64,000 nucleotides of DNA from the NCBI GenBank assembly GCA_023264735.1, contig JAHFVD010000027.1, positions 23,761-87,760 of the forward strand, read 5' to 3'. This DNA comes from Mycobacterium sp. GTDB lineage: Bacteria; Actinomycetota; Actinomycetes; Mycobacteriales; Mycobacteriaceae. This document shows positions 1-9,092 of the stretch, piece by piece (position 1 is the stretch's first letter; each line of letters starts with the position of its first letter). Below the pieces are notes generated by a model. It worked only from the letters and a program-made list of their open reading frames with translations. It made no database searches and was not told the DNA's origin. A program made the position numbers and the translations under genes.

Positions 1-327
1 TTGCTCGCCCCTGGTGACACCGGCCAGTTGAACGACCCTGGCCCCAGCGCCGCGCGCACCGCCTTGGCGTACGCCAGGGACAAGGACGAGATGTACATCT
101 TCCAGGGCGGCAGCTACACCCCGGACCAGATCCAGGATCTCTTCCGGGGTCTGGGCAGCGACACCGCGATCCTGCTCGACGGTGGGGGGTCGTCGGCGAT
201 CGTGCTGCGCCGCGATACCGGCGGCATGTGGGCAGGCGCGGGCGTGCCGAAGGGTTCGTGCGACACGATGGCTGTGCTCTGCGATTCTCGCGAGCGCGCC
301 TTGCCCGCGTGGCTTGGCTTCAACTGA
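1..327 (+). CDS. Phosphodiester glycosidase family protein, C-terminal part (5' truncated)
   Basis: The reading frame is open from the window edge, so only the last roughly 108 residues are seen; the TTG at base 1 is probably not the true start. The motif LLDGGGSSAIVLR, followed by a conserved late Asp in CDTMAVLC, is the signature of the NAGPA/phosphodiester glycosidase fold, which cleaves sugar phosphodiesters or related cell-surface linkages. In mycobacteria such proteins are usually exported, but any signal peptide lies outside the window. The gene converges with the large regulator at 611-3886. The substrate cannot be inferred. Confidence 0.72.
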   Translation: MLAPGDTGQLNDPGPSAARTALAYARDKDEMYIFQGGSYTPDQIQDLFRGLGSDTAILLDGGGSSAIVLRRDTGGMWAGAGVPKGSCDTMAVLCDSRERALPAWLGFN

Positions 328-610
328 GGCTCAACGCACCGACAGCGGCAGCCAACAGCTCATCGCGGGGTCGCCCGCCCAACAAGCTGCGGCCTTGCCC
401 CGGGCCCACCAGCTCGCGTCCAATGCTTGTGGCACCAACTCTTCCAACCCCAACCACCACCAACCAACCAGGTCTACTGCCGGGCCGGCCATCACCGGGC
501 GTCGTGTGGATACTCAAAATGGTTGGGGTACAGATAGATTCGTTCTCTATACTCGGTGGTGTCGGGTCGTGACAACCAAGGCCGACAATAAGCAGGCAAC
601 TCCGACCCGG
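328..610. other. Convergent intergenic region, no gene seen
   Basis: About 280 bp lie between two converging genes. The short open frames here lack a plausible start with a ribosome site or any recognisable domain. Around 440-475 there is a low-complexity stretch of CCAAC/CCACC repeats. No convincing GC hairpin with a T tail was found. Confidence 0.5.
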
Positions 611-3600
611 TCAGAATCGGCGTGCGGCTTCCTGCGCCAGCTGCAGGCGTGAAGTCAGGCCGAGCTTCGTGTACACATGCGTCAGATGTGTCTGCACCGT
701 GCGATGTGACACAAAGAGCCGTCCGGCGATGTCTTTGTTGCCCAACCCTCCACCCACCAACCGAACCACATCCAGTTCGGTCGGCGTCAGCGACGCCCAC
801 CCGCTCTTGGGCCGTTTACGCTTTCCCCGGCCACGCTGCGCATAGGCAATCGCCTCTGCGATGGGCATCGCGGCGCCTTCGGCCCATGCTGCCTCAAAGT
901 CGTTATCACCCAGTCCATCACGCAGTGCAACCACGTTCGCCTCATGGTCAGCGTCGTAGATCTTGAACCGCACGGCCCCGGTCCTGCCACGCGCGGCTTC
1001 GGCTGCTCCGCAGAGCCTTGCCGCCTCGCGTTGGTTGCCATCGGCGCCGAGCACACGCGCGAGGGACTCGAACAGGTCAGGTACCACCAGGTGCACCTGC
1101 ACCTCTGCCGCACACCAGAGTGCCTGGTGGAGATATTGTTCCGCCGAACTGACGTTCTCTTCGGCGAGTGCAACCCGTGCGCGCGTCATCAGCGCCTGCG
1201 CCAAGCCCCAGCCAGTGGTTATCGACGCGGCCTCTCCAGCCCAGCGGTGCGCCTCCGCCAGTTCGCCGCGGCCCAGCGCGACCTCGGCCAGCGGGTAGTA
1301 CACCCAATTCGCCACGAGTTGCCCAGGTGCGACCGTCAACTGTTCTTGCGCGGTCCTGCCGGCTTCAGCTGCCGACTCCAAATCGGCAAAGGACAGAGCA
1401 CCCACCGCGATACCGCCGAGCCGCAGGCCGGAGTAAAAACTTCCCAATTCGTCGGCAAGTGCTTCGCTGGCTTGTGCCATTGCGCGGTAACCGGGTTCAT
1501 CGCCTTGGTAGATCATCGCGAAGGTGAGTCCGAGCAAGCTGGTCAATCGGAAGGTGAGATCGTCGGCATCCTCGGCCTCAGACCGGACCGCCCTCAGTAG
1601 AGACGCCGCCGGCTTCAGTTCACCCTTGAGCAAGTACGTCCAACCAAGCCATCCATTACAGGCGCGCGCGACGAACCGGTCACCGATCAACTCGGCGATA
1701 TCGCGTCCTTCCTCGGCGGCAGCGCCGGCTCGCACAGGGTCGCCCGCCACGTTCGCGATGTATGCCTGCCAAGCCAGCATCTGAGCGTGCAGCCAGCCAT
1801 GGCCGAGTACACGCGCGAGTTCGGACGCCTCGGAGAAGTACGGCTCCGCGGCGTTTTCGTCGAACCCCACGACGATGGCACGCGCCACCAGCGCCCTGAC
1901 CAACAAGGCTGGATCCCCAAGCTCACGCGCGGTCGCCAGTGCGTGATCCACCTCGGCCATCCGGCCGGGGAGGCCGGCCCAGAACTCAAGGAAGGCGCGG
2001 TCGGCTACCGCACGGACACCCACCGTCGGAGCAACCTCTGACCCATGAACCGTCTGGTCGTCCGACACAGCTTCGAACCATGCGAGGGCCTCCCTGATGT
2101 GACCGCGGGCCAGCCAAAATCGACACAACGCCGAGGCCAGCGTCAGAGCGCCGGTGGTATCAGAACGCTCGCGGCTCCACGTGAAGGCTGAACGAAAGTT
2201 GTCGATGTCTCGGTCCGCGCGCGCGAGAACGTGCCCCTGGTCTGTTCGCGTTGCATCCTCACACTCGGCAGCCATCGCCGTGAAATGGTATTGGTGACGG
2301 GTGCGCACGGCGTCAGCCTCCGAGGAGTCACCGAGCTTCTCCAACCCATACTGGCGCACCGTTTCCAGCATCCGGTATCGCGTACGGTCACCCATCTCTT
2401 CAGCCACGACAAGCGACTTGTCCACCAGCAGGGCGAGTAGATCGAGGATTTGGTGTCGCTCCAGGGCTTCGTCGCTGGACACCGCCTGGACGGCGGCGAG
2501 GTCGAATCCCCCGATGAACACCGCGAGGCGGCGAAAGAGCACCTGTTCGGGTTCAGTCAGCAGTGCGTGCGACCAGTCGACCGACGCCCGCAGCGTCTGC
2601 TGCCGGCGCACCGCCGTGCGTGAACCCCCGGTGAGAAGGCGGAACCGATCATGGAGGCTGTCGCGGATCTCCGCTATCGATAACGCCCGCGTCCGCGCCG
2701 CCGCCAGCTCAATCGCCAGCGGCATGCCATCGAGCCGGCGGCAGATCTCGGTCACCGCAGCGGCATTGTCGTCAGTCATCCGAAAATCAGGCCGCACCAG
2801 GCGGGCACGGTCGACGAAAAGCTCCATCGCCTCGTCGGTCAGCGACAGCGACGGGATTCGCCACGTCACCTCTCCAGCCAGCCCGATCGGCTCACGACTG
2901 GTGGCCAACGTCGCCACGGCGGGGCAGCCATCGACAATGGCGTGGGTCAATGCCGCACACGCGTCGAGCAGGTGCTCACAGTTGTCAAGCACGATCACCA
3001 GGCGGCGCTCACCGAGGTATCGGACGATCATGTCCGTCGCCGAGCGGTCCGGCTGGTCCGGCAGGCCCAGCACGCGAGCCATGGCAACAGGGACCAGCTC
3101 GGGGTCGGTGATCGGCGCGAGGTCGACATACCTGACGTCGTAACCAAGTTCGCCGGCGACCTGGATCGCCAGCCGTGTCTTACCCGAACCACCGGCACCG
3201 GTGAGGGTGACCAAACGGTTGCCCACAACGATGTCGCGCAACTCGTTGATCTGTCCCCCACGCCCGACAAAACTCGTCAACTGCGCCGGAAGGCGCTGCA
3301 CACCAGGGGTTGTCGATGTTCGCAACGGTGGGAACTCGTTGCGGATATCGGGGTGACAGAGCTGCACCACCCGTTCCGGTCGTGGCAGACCCCGCAATGC
3401 GTGCGAGCCAAGGTCGCTCAGCCATGTGTCGCAGGGCAGATGGTCAACGACGATCCCCTCTGTCACACCGGACAGCACGGTCTGCCCTCCATGCGCGAGA
3501 TCACGTAGCCGCGCCGTCCGGTTGATGGTCGGTCCGATGTAGTTACCCTCGCCGCGCAACTGAATCTCGCCGGTATGCACACCGATGCGCAGCCGGATCG

Positions 3601-3886
3601 GCGCCAACGGGGCTCGCTGCAGTTCCGACGCACACAGCACCGCATCGCTGGCGCGCGCGAACGCCAATACGAAGCTGTCGCCCTCGCCCTGCTCTACCGG
3701 ACGCACACCACCATGGGCGACGACGAGGTTGCCAAGTGTGTCGTCCAGCCGCGCGATGGCAGCCGTCATCTCCTCCGGTTGGCTCTCCCACAACTGGGTC
3801 GAGCCCTCGACGTCGGCTAACAGCAGCGTCACCGTGCCTGTCGGAAGTTCATTCACGGCAAGATCGCTCCACTCAGTTCGGCTCAT
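611..3886 (-). CDS. Adenylate/guanylate cyclase-like NB-ARC LuxR-family transcriptional regulator
   Basis: This is a 1091-residue multidomain regulator. Residues about 16-180 form a class III cyclase-like domain (TLLLADVEGST metal-binding motif, then GEGDSFVLAF). An NB-ARC/STAND ATPase follows, with Walker A GAGGSGKT near residue 230 and a Walker B-like VIVLDNCEH. A long TPR-like helical region comes next, and a LuxR-type helix-turn-helix fills the last 65 residues (LTPTELDVVRLV to SHRTVQTHLTHVYTKL). M. tuberculosis has several proteins of this design (Rv0386, Rv1358 and Rv2488c type). The family is thought to sense a ligand through NTP-driven assembly; whether this cyclase domain is catalytic is unknown. 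It is transcribed away from the P450 at 4037, a possible target. Confidence 0.88.
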   Translation of the reverse strand: MSRTEWSDLAVNELPTGTVTLLLADVEGSTQLWESQPEEMTAAIARLDDTLGNLVVAHGGVRPVEQGEGDSFVLAFARASDAVLCASELQRAPLAPIRLRIGVHTGEIQLRGEGNYIGPTINRTARLRDLAHGGQTVLSGVTEGIVVDHLPCDTWLSDLGSHALRGLPRPERVVQLCHPDIRNEFPPLRTSTTPGVQRLPAQLTSFVGRGGQINELRDIVVGNRLVTLTGAGGSGKTRLAIQVAGELGYDVRYVDLAPITDPELVPVAMARVLGLPDQPDRSATDMIVRYLGERRLVIVLDNCEHLLDACAALTHAIVDGCPAVATLATSREPIGLAGEVTWRIPSLSLTDEAMELFVDRARLVRPDFRMTDDNAAAVTEICRRLDGMPLAIELAAARTRALSIAEIRDSLHDRFRLLTGGSRTAVRRQQTLRASVDWSHALLTEPEQVLFRRLAVFIGGFDLAAVQAVSSDEALERHQILDLLALLVDKSLVVAEEMGDRTRYRMLETVRQYGLEKLGDSSEADAVRTRHQYHFTAMAAECEDATRTDQGHVLARADRDIDNFRSAFTWSRERSDTTGALTLASALCRFWLARGHIREALAWFEAVSDDQTVHGSEVAPTVGVRAVADRAFLEFWAGLPGRMAEVDHALATARELGDPALLVRALVARAIVVGFDENAAEPYFSEASELARVLGHGWLHAQMLAWQAYIANVAGDPVRAGAAAEEGRDIAELIGDRFVARACNGWLGWTYLLKGELKPAASLLRAVRSEAEDADDLTFRLTSLLGLTFAMIYQGDEPGYRAMAQASEALADELGSFYSGLRLGGIAVGALSFADLESAAEAGRTAQEQLTVAPGQLVANWVYYPLAEVALGRGELAEAHRWAGEAASITTGWGLAQALMTRARVALAEENVSSAEQYLHQALWCAAEVQVHLVVPDLFESLARVLGADGNQREAARLCGAAEAARGRTGAVRFKIYDADHEANVVALRDGLGDNDFEAAWAEGAAMPIAEAIAYAQRGRGKRKRPKSGWASLTPTELDVVRLVGGGLGNKDIAGRLFVSHRTVQTHLTHVYTKLGLTSRLQLAQEAARRF

Positions 3887-4036
3887 GTTAGCCAGCGTGC
3901 AGCTACCGCGTAGGTCAAAACATCAGCGTATGCGCGTACATCTACGACCCCTGTGCTGAGTGGATACGCGCTGCAACCGATGGTGTCGCACCGCTGCCGA
4001 CGGATAGTCGACTCAACAGAGAGTGGGAGGAACACC
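3887..4036. promoter_or_regulatory. Divergent intergenic region between LuxR-type regulator and P450
   Basis: This 150-bp region must carry the promoters for both flanking genes. An imperfect palindrome, GTATGCGCGTAC, lies near 3926-3940 and is a possible regulator site. A ribosome site GGGAGG precedes the P450 ATG at 4037. No clear -10 could be fixed. Confidence 0.35.
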
Positions 4037-5407
4037 ATGGTCCAGACAATCGAAGGGCGCCCGGTCAGTGGGTTGCCGCCGGCGCCGATGAACCCATTGC
4101 CGTATCGGAAGCAGGTGCGGGCAATCAGGGCGTTTCACACCGGGATAGAAACATTGCGTGATGCGGGTGGACCGGTGACGCGGGTCAGACTCGGGCCCGA
4201 CTGGCTGATGCCGCCGGTCGTGGTCGCCACCTCACCCCAATCGGCCCGCGACATCCTGGGCCGCAGCGGAGAACATGCCGAGAGAACGCGCGTGCACCAC
4301 GAAACGCGCCACCTGTTCGGCCCGAGCCTGTTCAACCTCACCCACGAACCTTGGTTACCGCGCCGACGCACGCTGCAACCGATCTTCACCAAACAGCACG
4401 TCCGCGAATTCGGTGGACACATGGCCGAAGCCGCGCAAACAGTCGTCGACAACTGGAGTGACGGCACCCAGATCGACCTCGACGCCGAATGCCGCCAACT
4501 GACTTTGCGGGCGCTCGGCCGCTCAGTGCTCGGACTCGACCTCGACGAGCACGCCGACACCCTCGCCACACCGGTACGCAACGCGTTGGAATACGTGGCC
4601 GATCGAGCACTCCGGCCGGTACGCGCCCCGCGATGGTTGCCGACCCCGGCCCGCCGGCGAGCACGCGCCGCCAGCGATGAACTGCATCAACTCGCCGACC
4701 AAATCCTCCAGTCGTGCCGCGCCAACCCGGCCCGCGAGGCACCGCTGGTGCAGGCGCTCATCGCTGCCCGTGATCCCGCCACAGGACAGGTACTGTCCGA
4801 CGGCGAAATCCGTACCGAGCTCGTCTCGTTCATGGTGGCCGGCCACGACACCACCGCCACCACTTTGACCTATGCCCTATGGGCACTGGGCAATCACCCT
4901 GAAATGCAGGAAAAGGCCCGCGCCGAGGTCGCCAGCGCCGGCGATCGCGAACTGACGCCCGACGATGTGCACGCCCTCAGCTACACCGTTCAGGTGCTGC
5001 ATGAGGCGCTGCGGCTGTGCCCGCCAGCCGCAGTGACATCCCGGATGGCGTTGCGCGACATCGAGGTCGACGGCTACCACGTCGAGGCCGGCACAATGCT
5101 GGTCGTCGGCATCTACGCACTACATCGCGACCCCGCCCGGTGGGACCACCCGCTGAACTTCGACCCCGACCGCTTCAACCCACAAAACTCCGAAGGCCGC
5201 GACCGCTGGCAATACCTACCCTTCGGCGCAGGACCGCGCTCCTGCATCGGCGACCATTTCGCCATGCTCGAAGCCACCCTCGCGCTGGCCACCATCATCC
5301 GTCGCGCCGAAATCCAGTCCACCGACTGGGATTTCCCCATGATCGTGCCATTCACGACGGTCGCAGCGAAGCCAGTCAGAGCCCGAGTAAGCGGGCGTCG
5401 CGTGTGA
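4037..5407 (+). CDS. Cytochrome P450
   Basis: This encodes a 456-residue soluble bacterial P450. Visible hallmarks are the I-helix oxygen-activation motif AGHDTT near residue 268, the K-helix EALR (ExxR), and the haem loop FGAGPRSCIG with the thiolate ligand at Cys403. The ATG at 4037 is chosen because GGGAGG sits 6-7 nt upstream; a longer in-frame start at 3953 lacks a ribosome site. It would need ferredoxin and a reductase, neither of which is adjacent. The divergent regulator and the downstream SDR suggest lipid or secondary-metabolite oxidation, but the substrate is unknown and I do not assign a CYP family number. Confidence 0.93.
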   Translation: MVQTIEGRPVSGLPPAPMNPLPYRKQVRAIRAFHTGIETLRDAGGPVTRVRLGPDWLMPPVVVATSPQSARDILGRSGEHAERTRVHHETRHLFGPSLFNLTHEPWLPRRRTLQPIFTKQHVREFGGHMAEAAQTVVDNWSDGTQIDLDAECRQLTLRALGRSVLGLDLDEHADTLATPVRNALEYVADRALRPVRAPRWLPTPARRRARAASDELHQLADQILQSCRANPAREAPLVQALIAARDPATGQVLSDGEIRTELVSFMVAGHDTTATTLTYALWALGNHPEMQEKARAEVASAGDRELTPDDVHALSYTVQVLHEALRLCPPAAVTSRMALRDIEVDGYHVEAGTMLVVGIYALHRDPARWDHPLNFDPDRFNPQNSEGRDRWQYLPFGAGPRSCIGDHFAMLEATLALATIIRRAEIQSTDWDFPMIVPFTTVAAKPVRARVSGRRV

Positions 5408-5416
5408 CGAATTCGA

Positions 5417-6241
5417 TCAGGGCTGACTGAAAACCTTGCGCAGCAACATATCCCGCGCCCGGGTGGGCAGCTTGGTCATCAGGGTCATCTGCACCGCGGT
5501 CGCCAGCCCGACCGGGTAGCGCGCGCGTGGCCTGCGGGCCGTCAACGCCTCAAGCACCACCTTGGACACTTTGTCCGGATCCACCGCCAAGCGTTGTGAC
5601 ATCGGAATCGCCTTCCGCATCCCCGCAACATGTTTGGTGTACAGCGCGCGGTGCTGTGGCGCCAGGGCGTTTTCCATATCGACGACGGATTGGTCGGCAT
5701 CCCGCCACAGGTCGGTGTCGGTCTGGGCAGGCTGGACCACACTGACCGCAATGCCCCAGGGGCGAAGCTCGAGTCGCAACGCGTCGGCGGCAGCCTCGAG
5801 CGCGAACTTGGACGCGCTGTAGGCACCCATCATCGGCGCCGAAAGCTTGCCATTCACACTGGAAATAAACACGATCCGGCCCCGCGACTCGCGCAACAGT
5901 GGAAGCACCGCCGACGTGACGGCGAGCTGGCCGACGACGTTGACGTCCAGTTGCCGCCGGATCTCGGCCGGGGTCAACCCCTCCAGCGGGCCGCTGACCG
6001 CAATGCCCGCATTGTTGACCACTGCATCGAGACGCCCGGGCAGAAGATCCGGTAGCGCGGCAACCTGTGCGTCGTCGGTGATGTCGAGGGTGACGGCACT
6101 GACCCGCGGCAACGCCGACAACGCCTCGGCGTCGGCCGCGCTGCGCACACCACCGATGACATCCCAGCCGGCGGCGGCCAGATAACTCACGATCGACTTG
6201 CCGATTCCCCGGGCTGCGCCGGTGACCAGAACAGTGGGCAT
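5417..6241 (-). CDS. Short-chain dehydrogenase/reductase (SDR)
   Basis: This is a 274-residue classical SDR. The cofactor motif TGAARGIG lies at residues 8-15, NNAGIAV follows, and the catalytic YSASK is near residue 150. The start is the ATG at 6241; the upstream in-frame valine codon is GTA and cannot initiate. It is NAD(P)-dependent by family and oxidises or reduces an unidentified alcohol or ketone. It lies 14 bp downstream of the DUF1275 gene on the same strand and converges with the P450, so it could act on a P450 product, though that link is only positional. Confidence 0.88.
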   Translation of the reverse strand: MPTVLVTGAARGIGKSIVSYLAAAGWDVIGGVRSAADAEALSALPRVSAVTLDITDDAQVAALPDLLPGRLDAVVNNAGIAVSGPLEGLTPAEIRRQLDVNVVGQLAVTSAVLPLLRESRGRIVFISSVNGKLSAPMMGAYSASKFALEAAADALRLELRPWGIAVSVVQPAQTDTDLWRDADQSVVDMENALAPQHRALYTKHVAGMRKAIPMSQRLAVDPDKVSKVVLEALTARRPRARYPVGLATAVQMTLMTKLPTRARDMLLRKVFSQP

Positions 6242-6255
6242 AGTCCTGACTGTAG

Positions 6256-6939
6256 TTACCCGGTCGTCGCGCGCGGGCCGTACCGGAAGACGGCCAGGCT
6301 GGCGCCCACCACGACCGCAGCCAAGGCAATCACCGGAGCCACCGTCCAGCGCGTCATCGTCGCACCGACCATCGCACCCGCGCACAGCGTCAAAACCACG
6401 CTGTAGCGCAGCTTTTCCCGCTCCCCGGTGCCGCCGGCGAGCCGGCTGTCCACACCAATCCCCACCAGCGTCGACGTCAGCACCGTGGTGCTGAGCTCCT
6501 GCACGCCAAACTGGCGCGCGGCGGCGTTCTGGGCACCGAACGTCACCGCCAGACCGGCGATCAGGATCAGCTTCCCGTTGTCGTGATAGTTCACGACGCC
6601 GGTTCCGGCGAGCACCGCCAACACGGTCAGCAGCACCACCTCGGTGCCCAGCGCTGCCGTCAGCCACACCCGCACCTCGTAGTCGAAGTGGCGGGCGAAC
6701 CGGCCCCCCAACACGGTGCCGACCAGGAAGCTGACGAACGAGAGGATCGCGGCGACCATGTCCACCCCGGAATGCGGAACGAACCAGAACCCCAGGAAGA
6801 CCACGTTTCCGGTCATGTTGGCGACGAACACATGCCCGAGCACCAGCACACTGACCGCGTCGACCAGACCGGTGGCGAACGTCAGCAGCAGCAGCGCGAC
6901 GACGGTGGAGCGTTCTGATACGGGCGAGGTGACGACCAT
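6256..6939 (-). CDS. DUF1275 (YoaK-type) integral membrane protein
   Basis: This is a 227-residue, very hydrophobic protein with about six predicted membrane segments. The start resembles YoaK/DUF1275 proteins (LLLLTFATGLVDAVSVLVLG, then NMTGNVVFLG). The family's function is not established; a transporter-like role is often proposed. It sits 25 bp downstream of the last mce-associated gene and 14 bp upstream of the SDR, all on the minus strand, so it may be on the tail of the mce1 transcript. In M. tuberculosis the mce1 operon ends at mam1D, so this is an addition relative to that locus. Confidence 0.82.
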   Translation of the reverse strand: MVVTSPVSERSTVVALLLLTFATGLVDAVSVLVLGHVFVANMTGNVVFLGFWFVPHSGVDMVAAILSFVSFLVGTVLGGRFARHFDYEVRVWLTAALGTEVVLLTVLAVLAGTGVVNYHDNGKLILIAGLAVTFGAQNAAARQFGVQELSTTVLTSTLVGIGVDSRLAGGTGEREKLRYSVVLTLCAGAMVGATMTRWTVAPVIALAAVVVGASLAVFRYGPRATTG

Positions 6940-6964
6940 GCGCCAAGTATCGCCGGTGGGTGCC

Positions 6965-7537
6965 TCAGAGCTTGGGTGTGAGGTCCAACGATGTCACGGT
7001 GGTCATCTTGGTGACCAGCCAGTGCGAGCCGTCTCGGGTCATCTGCACGCGGTAGGAGAGGTACTTCGTCGACGGAATGTCCTTGCTCAGCGGGCTCTTC
7101 GACGTGGTGTTGGTGTAGACGATCGCGGTGGCATCCGAACCGTTCAGCGATTCGACGGCCGCCCCGACCACCTCGGTGCTGTTGGTGACCTTGGCCTGCT
7201 TGTTGGTCGGCACGATGGCGTCGACGTACTTGCGGTACTCGTCCTGGAAGTCCCCGGACAGGTATTTCGCCGACCGGTCGGGCAGCTTGTCCATATCGTC
7301 GGGGGTGTAGGTCCACAGCGTCGTGATCGCCTCGGCGGCGGTCCGGGCGATGTTGAGCTTGGTGTCGACGGCCGCCCGGTCCATCAGATACGGCTGCACG
7401 GTCGCGCCCGCAAAAGCGCCGGCGGCGACGAACAGCACCGCCGATACACCCACGGCCACAGTTGTCGCGTTGAGGCTGAACCGCTTTCGCGGATGCTCCG
7501 ACTCGGAAGGGCCTATTTCGGCGGCCTCGCTGCGCAC
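6965..7537 (-). CDS. Mce-associated membrane protein (Mam1D-like)
   Basis: One membrane segment (TTVAVGVSAVLFVAAGAFAGA) follows a short acidic-basic cytosolic tail; the rest is an extracytoplasmic domain typical of Mce-associated proteins, ending TSLDLTPKL. The start is uncertain. The GTG at 7537 leaves 23 bp after the upstream gene and has AGGA upstream. A GTG at 7594 and a start at 7627 would overlap the neighbour by 34 and 67 bp. By position and size it corresponds to the fourth mam gene (Rv0178 type). Mam proteins are thought to stabilise the Mce lipid-transport complex. Confidence 0.82.
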   Translation of the reverse strand: MRSEAAEIGPSESEHPRKRFSLNATTVAVGVSAVLFVAAGAFAGATVQPYLMDRAAVDTKLNIARTAAEAITTLWTYTPDDMDKLPDRSAKYLSGDFQDEYRKYVDAIVPTNKQAKVTNSTEVVGAAVESLNGSDATAIVYTNTTSKSPLSKDIPSTKYLSYRVQMTRDGSHWLVTKMTTVTSLDLTPKL

Positions 7538-7560
7538 CTCGTAGTCCTGCGCGGCGTCGG

Positions 7561-8109
7561 TCAGATCACCTGCTTGAAGCTGCTGATCTTCCACTGCCCT
7601 CCTTCCTTGGTCGCGATGGCTAACCACCGGCTACCGCTTTCGATGGTCTTGCCGTCGGGCATCTTGGTCTTGGTCGTGGCGGCCACCACCACGTCCGCGC
7701 TGCCGTCCCGGTTCCAGCGCTCGATGCCCAGGGCCTGCACAGTGCCCGTCGTCGGCTCGGCCCGCGCCACCTGGATGACGATCTCATTCATCCTGTCCTG
7801 GAATTGCTTCGCGAAATCGCCAGTCCCCTGGGCCAAAATCCCGTCCGCGTAATCGTTGGCGTGGAAGGGGTCGAGGGTCGCGTACTGCGTGACGAAGCCG
7901 CGAACGAAGCTCAGCACGGCGACATCCCGGATCGCGTCCTCCCGCTGGGTTTCGCGTTTCACCAGCAGCAGTGTGCTCACGGTGATCGCCGCGACGACCA
8001 CCACCGCAACCAACGCGGCGACCAGGGGCAGCACCCAGCGCCGCGGTCGGGCGTCGGGCAACCGGAACAGGTCCGTGCTGTCCGGTTCCACCCTGCGCCG
8101 CGGGCTCAC
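7561..8109 (-). CDS. Mce-associated membrane protein (Mam1C-like)
   Basis: This is a 182-residue protein. Arg-rich residues 1-25 are cytosolic, a membrane helix follows (VLPLVAALVAVVVVAAITVS), and then comes an extracytoplasmic NTF2-like Mam domain ending WKISSFKQVI. It overlaps the preceding gene by 4 bp (ATGA), implying translational coupling. Position and length (Rv0177 is about 184 residues) make it the third mam gene of mce1. Its role is accessory to the Mce1 importer; there is no enzymatic motif. Confidence 0.87.
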   Translation of the reverse strand: MSPRRRVEPDSTDLFRLPDARPRRWVLPLVAALVAVVVVAAITVSTLLLVKRETQREDAIRDVAVLSFVRGFVTQYATLDPFHANDYADGILAQGTGDFAKQFQDRMNEIVIQVARAEPTTGTVQALGIERWNRDGSADVVVAATTKTKMPDGKTIESGSRWLAIATKEGGQWKISSFKQVI

Positions 8110-9092
8110 TTCGGCCCCCCGGGCCTGGCGAGCACCGAGAAGTCGGCCACTTTCCAGTGGTCGCCGACCCGCTCGAACTTCACCTGCACGGTGGCCGAGA
8201 TCAGCCGCAGATTGGGTGCCTCACCGCGCTGCCCCTGCATGAACATCAGCATCTCGGCCCGGTCGCGGGCGTTGGTCAGCACCGAGCTGTTGACGACCCA
8301 GTATTCGGTGTCGGCCAGGCCGAGCTTGCGCGCACGATCCTGATCCTCCACAAGTTTCGGGCGGTAGCCGTCGGTGACCAGGTCCCGTGCGCGCGTGAAA
8401 TCGCCGTCGGCGGAGGCGAGGTTGTACGTCAACATCTGCTCGACGATCTTGGGACCCTGCACCGCGAGCTGCTGGCGGGCCTGCTCGACGGCGAGTTCGG
8501 GCCGGTACACGCCGAAGTAACCGAGCAGCGTGGCCGCGCCCGCGACCACAGCGAGTGCCACCAGCACCCCGCCGGCCAGCCGCCGCCGATCGGGCCGCTC
8601 ACCGTCGACGCGGCGGACTTCGGTGCGGACGATCAGGTCCGCGAACGTCCGGCCGCGGGAATCCCACAGCGGCCACAGCCAGCCGACGAACACCGCGGCC
8701 GTATCGAGAAGATGCGCCAGATCGCGCAGCAGCAGGCGCCACGGACCGACCGGGTCGCCGTCGCGGCTGACGACGACAATGCCGGCCAGCGATCGGCCGA
8801 GTGTCCACCCGGTGATCGACGGCAGCAGCAGCCGGTTGACTGCCACCGCGAGGAACGCCACTCCGGCCAGAGCGATCGCCGTCCACCGCAGCCATCCGAG
8901 GCCCGATATCGAGGCCGACTGTGCCACCAGCAGGCAGGTGATCACCACACCGATGCCGAAGAACACGTCGACCGCGAAGGCACCGGCGCGCGCCTGCCAG
9001 CTTGCCGTCAGCCCGGCGGGGGCCCGCTCGGCGGGCTCGGTGTCGTCGACGACATCGTCGATGGCATCAGCTTCGGGGAGGGTCACCGTCAC
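8106..9092 (-). CDS. RDD-domain / Mce-associated fusion protein (Mam1B-like)
   Basis: This 328-residue protein has two parts. Residues about 28-150 form an RDD-type membrane domain (ASWQARAGAFAVDVFFG; GWTLGRSLAGIVVVS; DLIVRTEVRR) with several membrane helices. After a further helix near residue 180 (LAGGVLVALAVVAGAATLL) comes a Mam-type extracytoplasmic domain ending HWKVADFSVLARP. M. tuberculosis Rv0176 has the same architecture and size. It overlaps mam1A by 26 bp and mam1C by 4 bp. RDD proteins are often implicated in ion or small-molecule transport, but the role within Mce1 is unknown. Confidence 0.88.
   Translation of the reverse strand: MTVTLPEADAIDDVVDDTEPAERAPAGLTASWQARAGAFAVDVFFGIGVVITCLLVAQSASISGLGWLRWTAIALAGVAFLAVAVNRLLLPSITGWTLGRSLAGIVVVSRDGDPVGPWRLLLRDLAHLLDTAAVFVGWLWPLWDSRGRTFADLIVRTEVRRVDGERPDRRRLAGGVLVALAVVAGAATLLGYFGVYRPELAVEQARQQLAVQGPKIVEQMLTYNLASADGDFTRARDLVTDGYRPKLVEDQDRARKLGLADTEYWVVNSSVLTNARDRAEMLMFMQGQRGEAPNLRLISATVQVKFERVGDHWKVADFSVLARPGGPK

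Noticed and set aside
328..610. Small ORFs in the first intergenic region
   Set aside because: Overlapping frames without ribosome sites or similarity to any family.
3325..3345. AACNNGTT core (AACTCGTT) as further KstR site
   Set aside because: Lies inside coding sequence and lacks the outer T and A of the motif; the same holds for the instances near 3240 and 47460.
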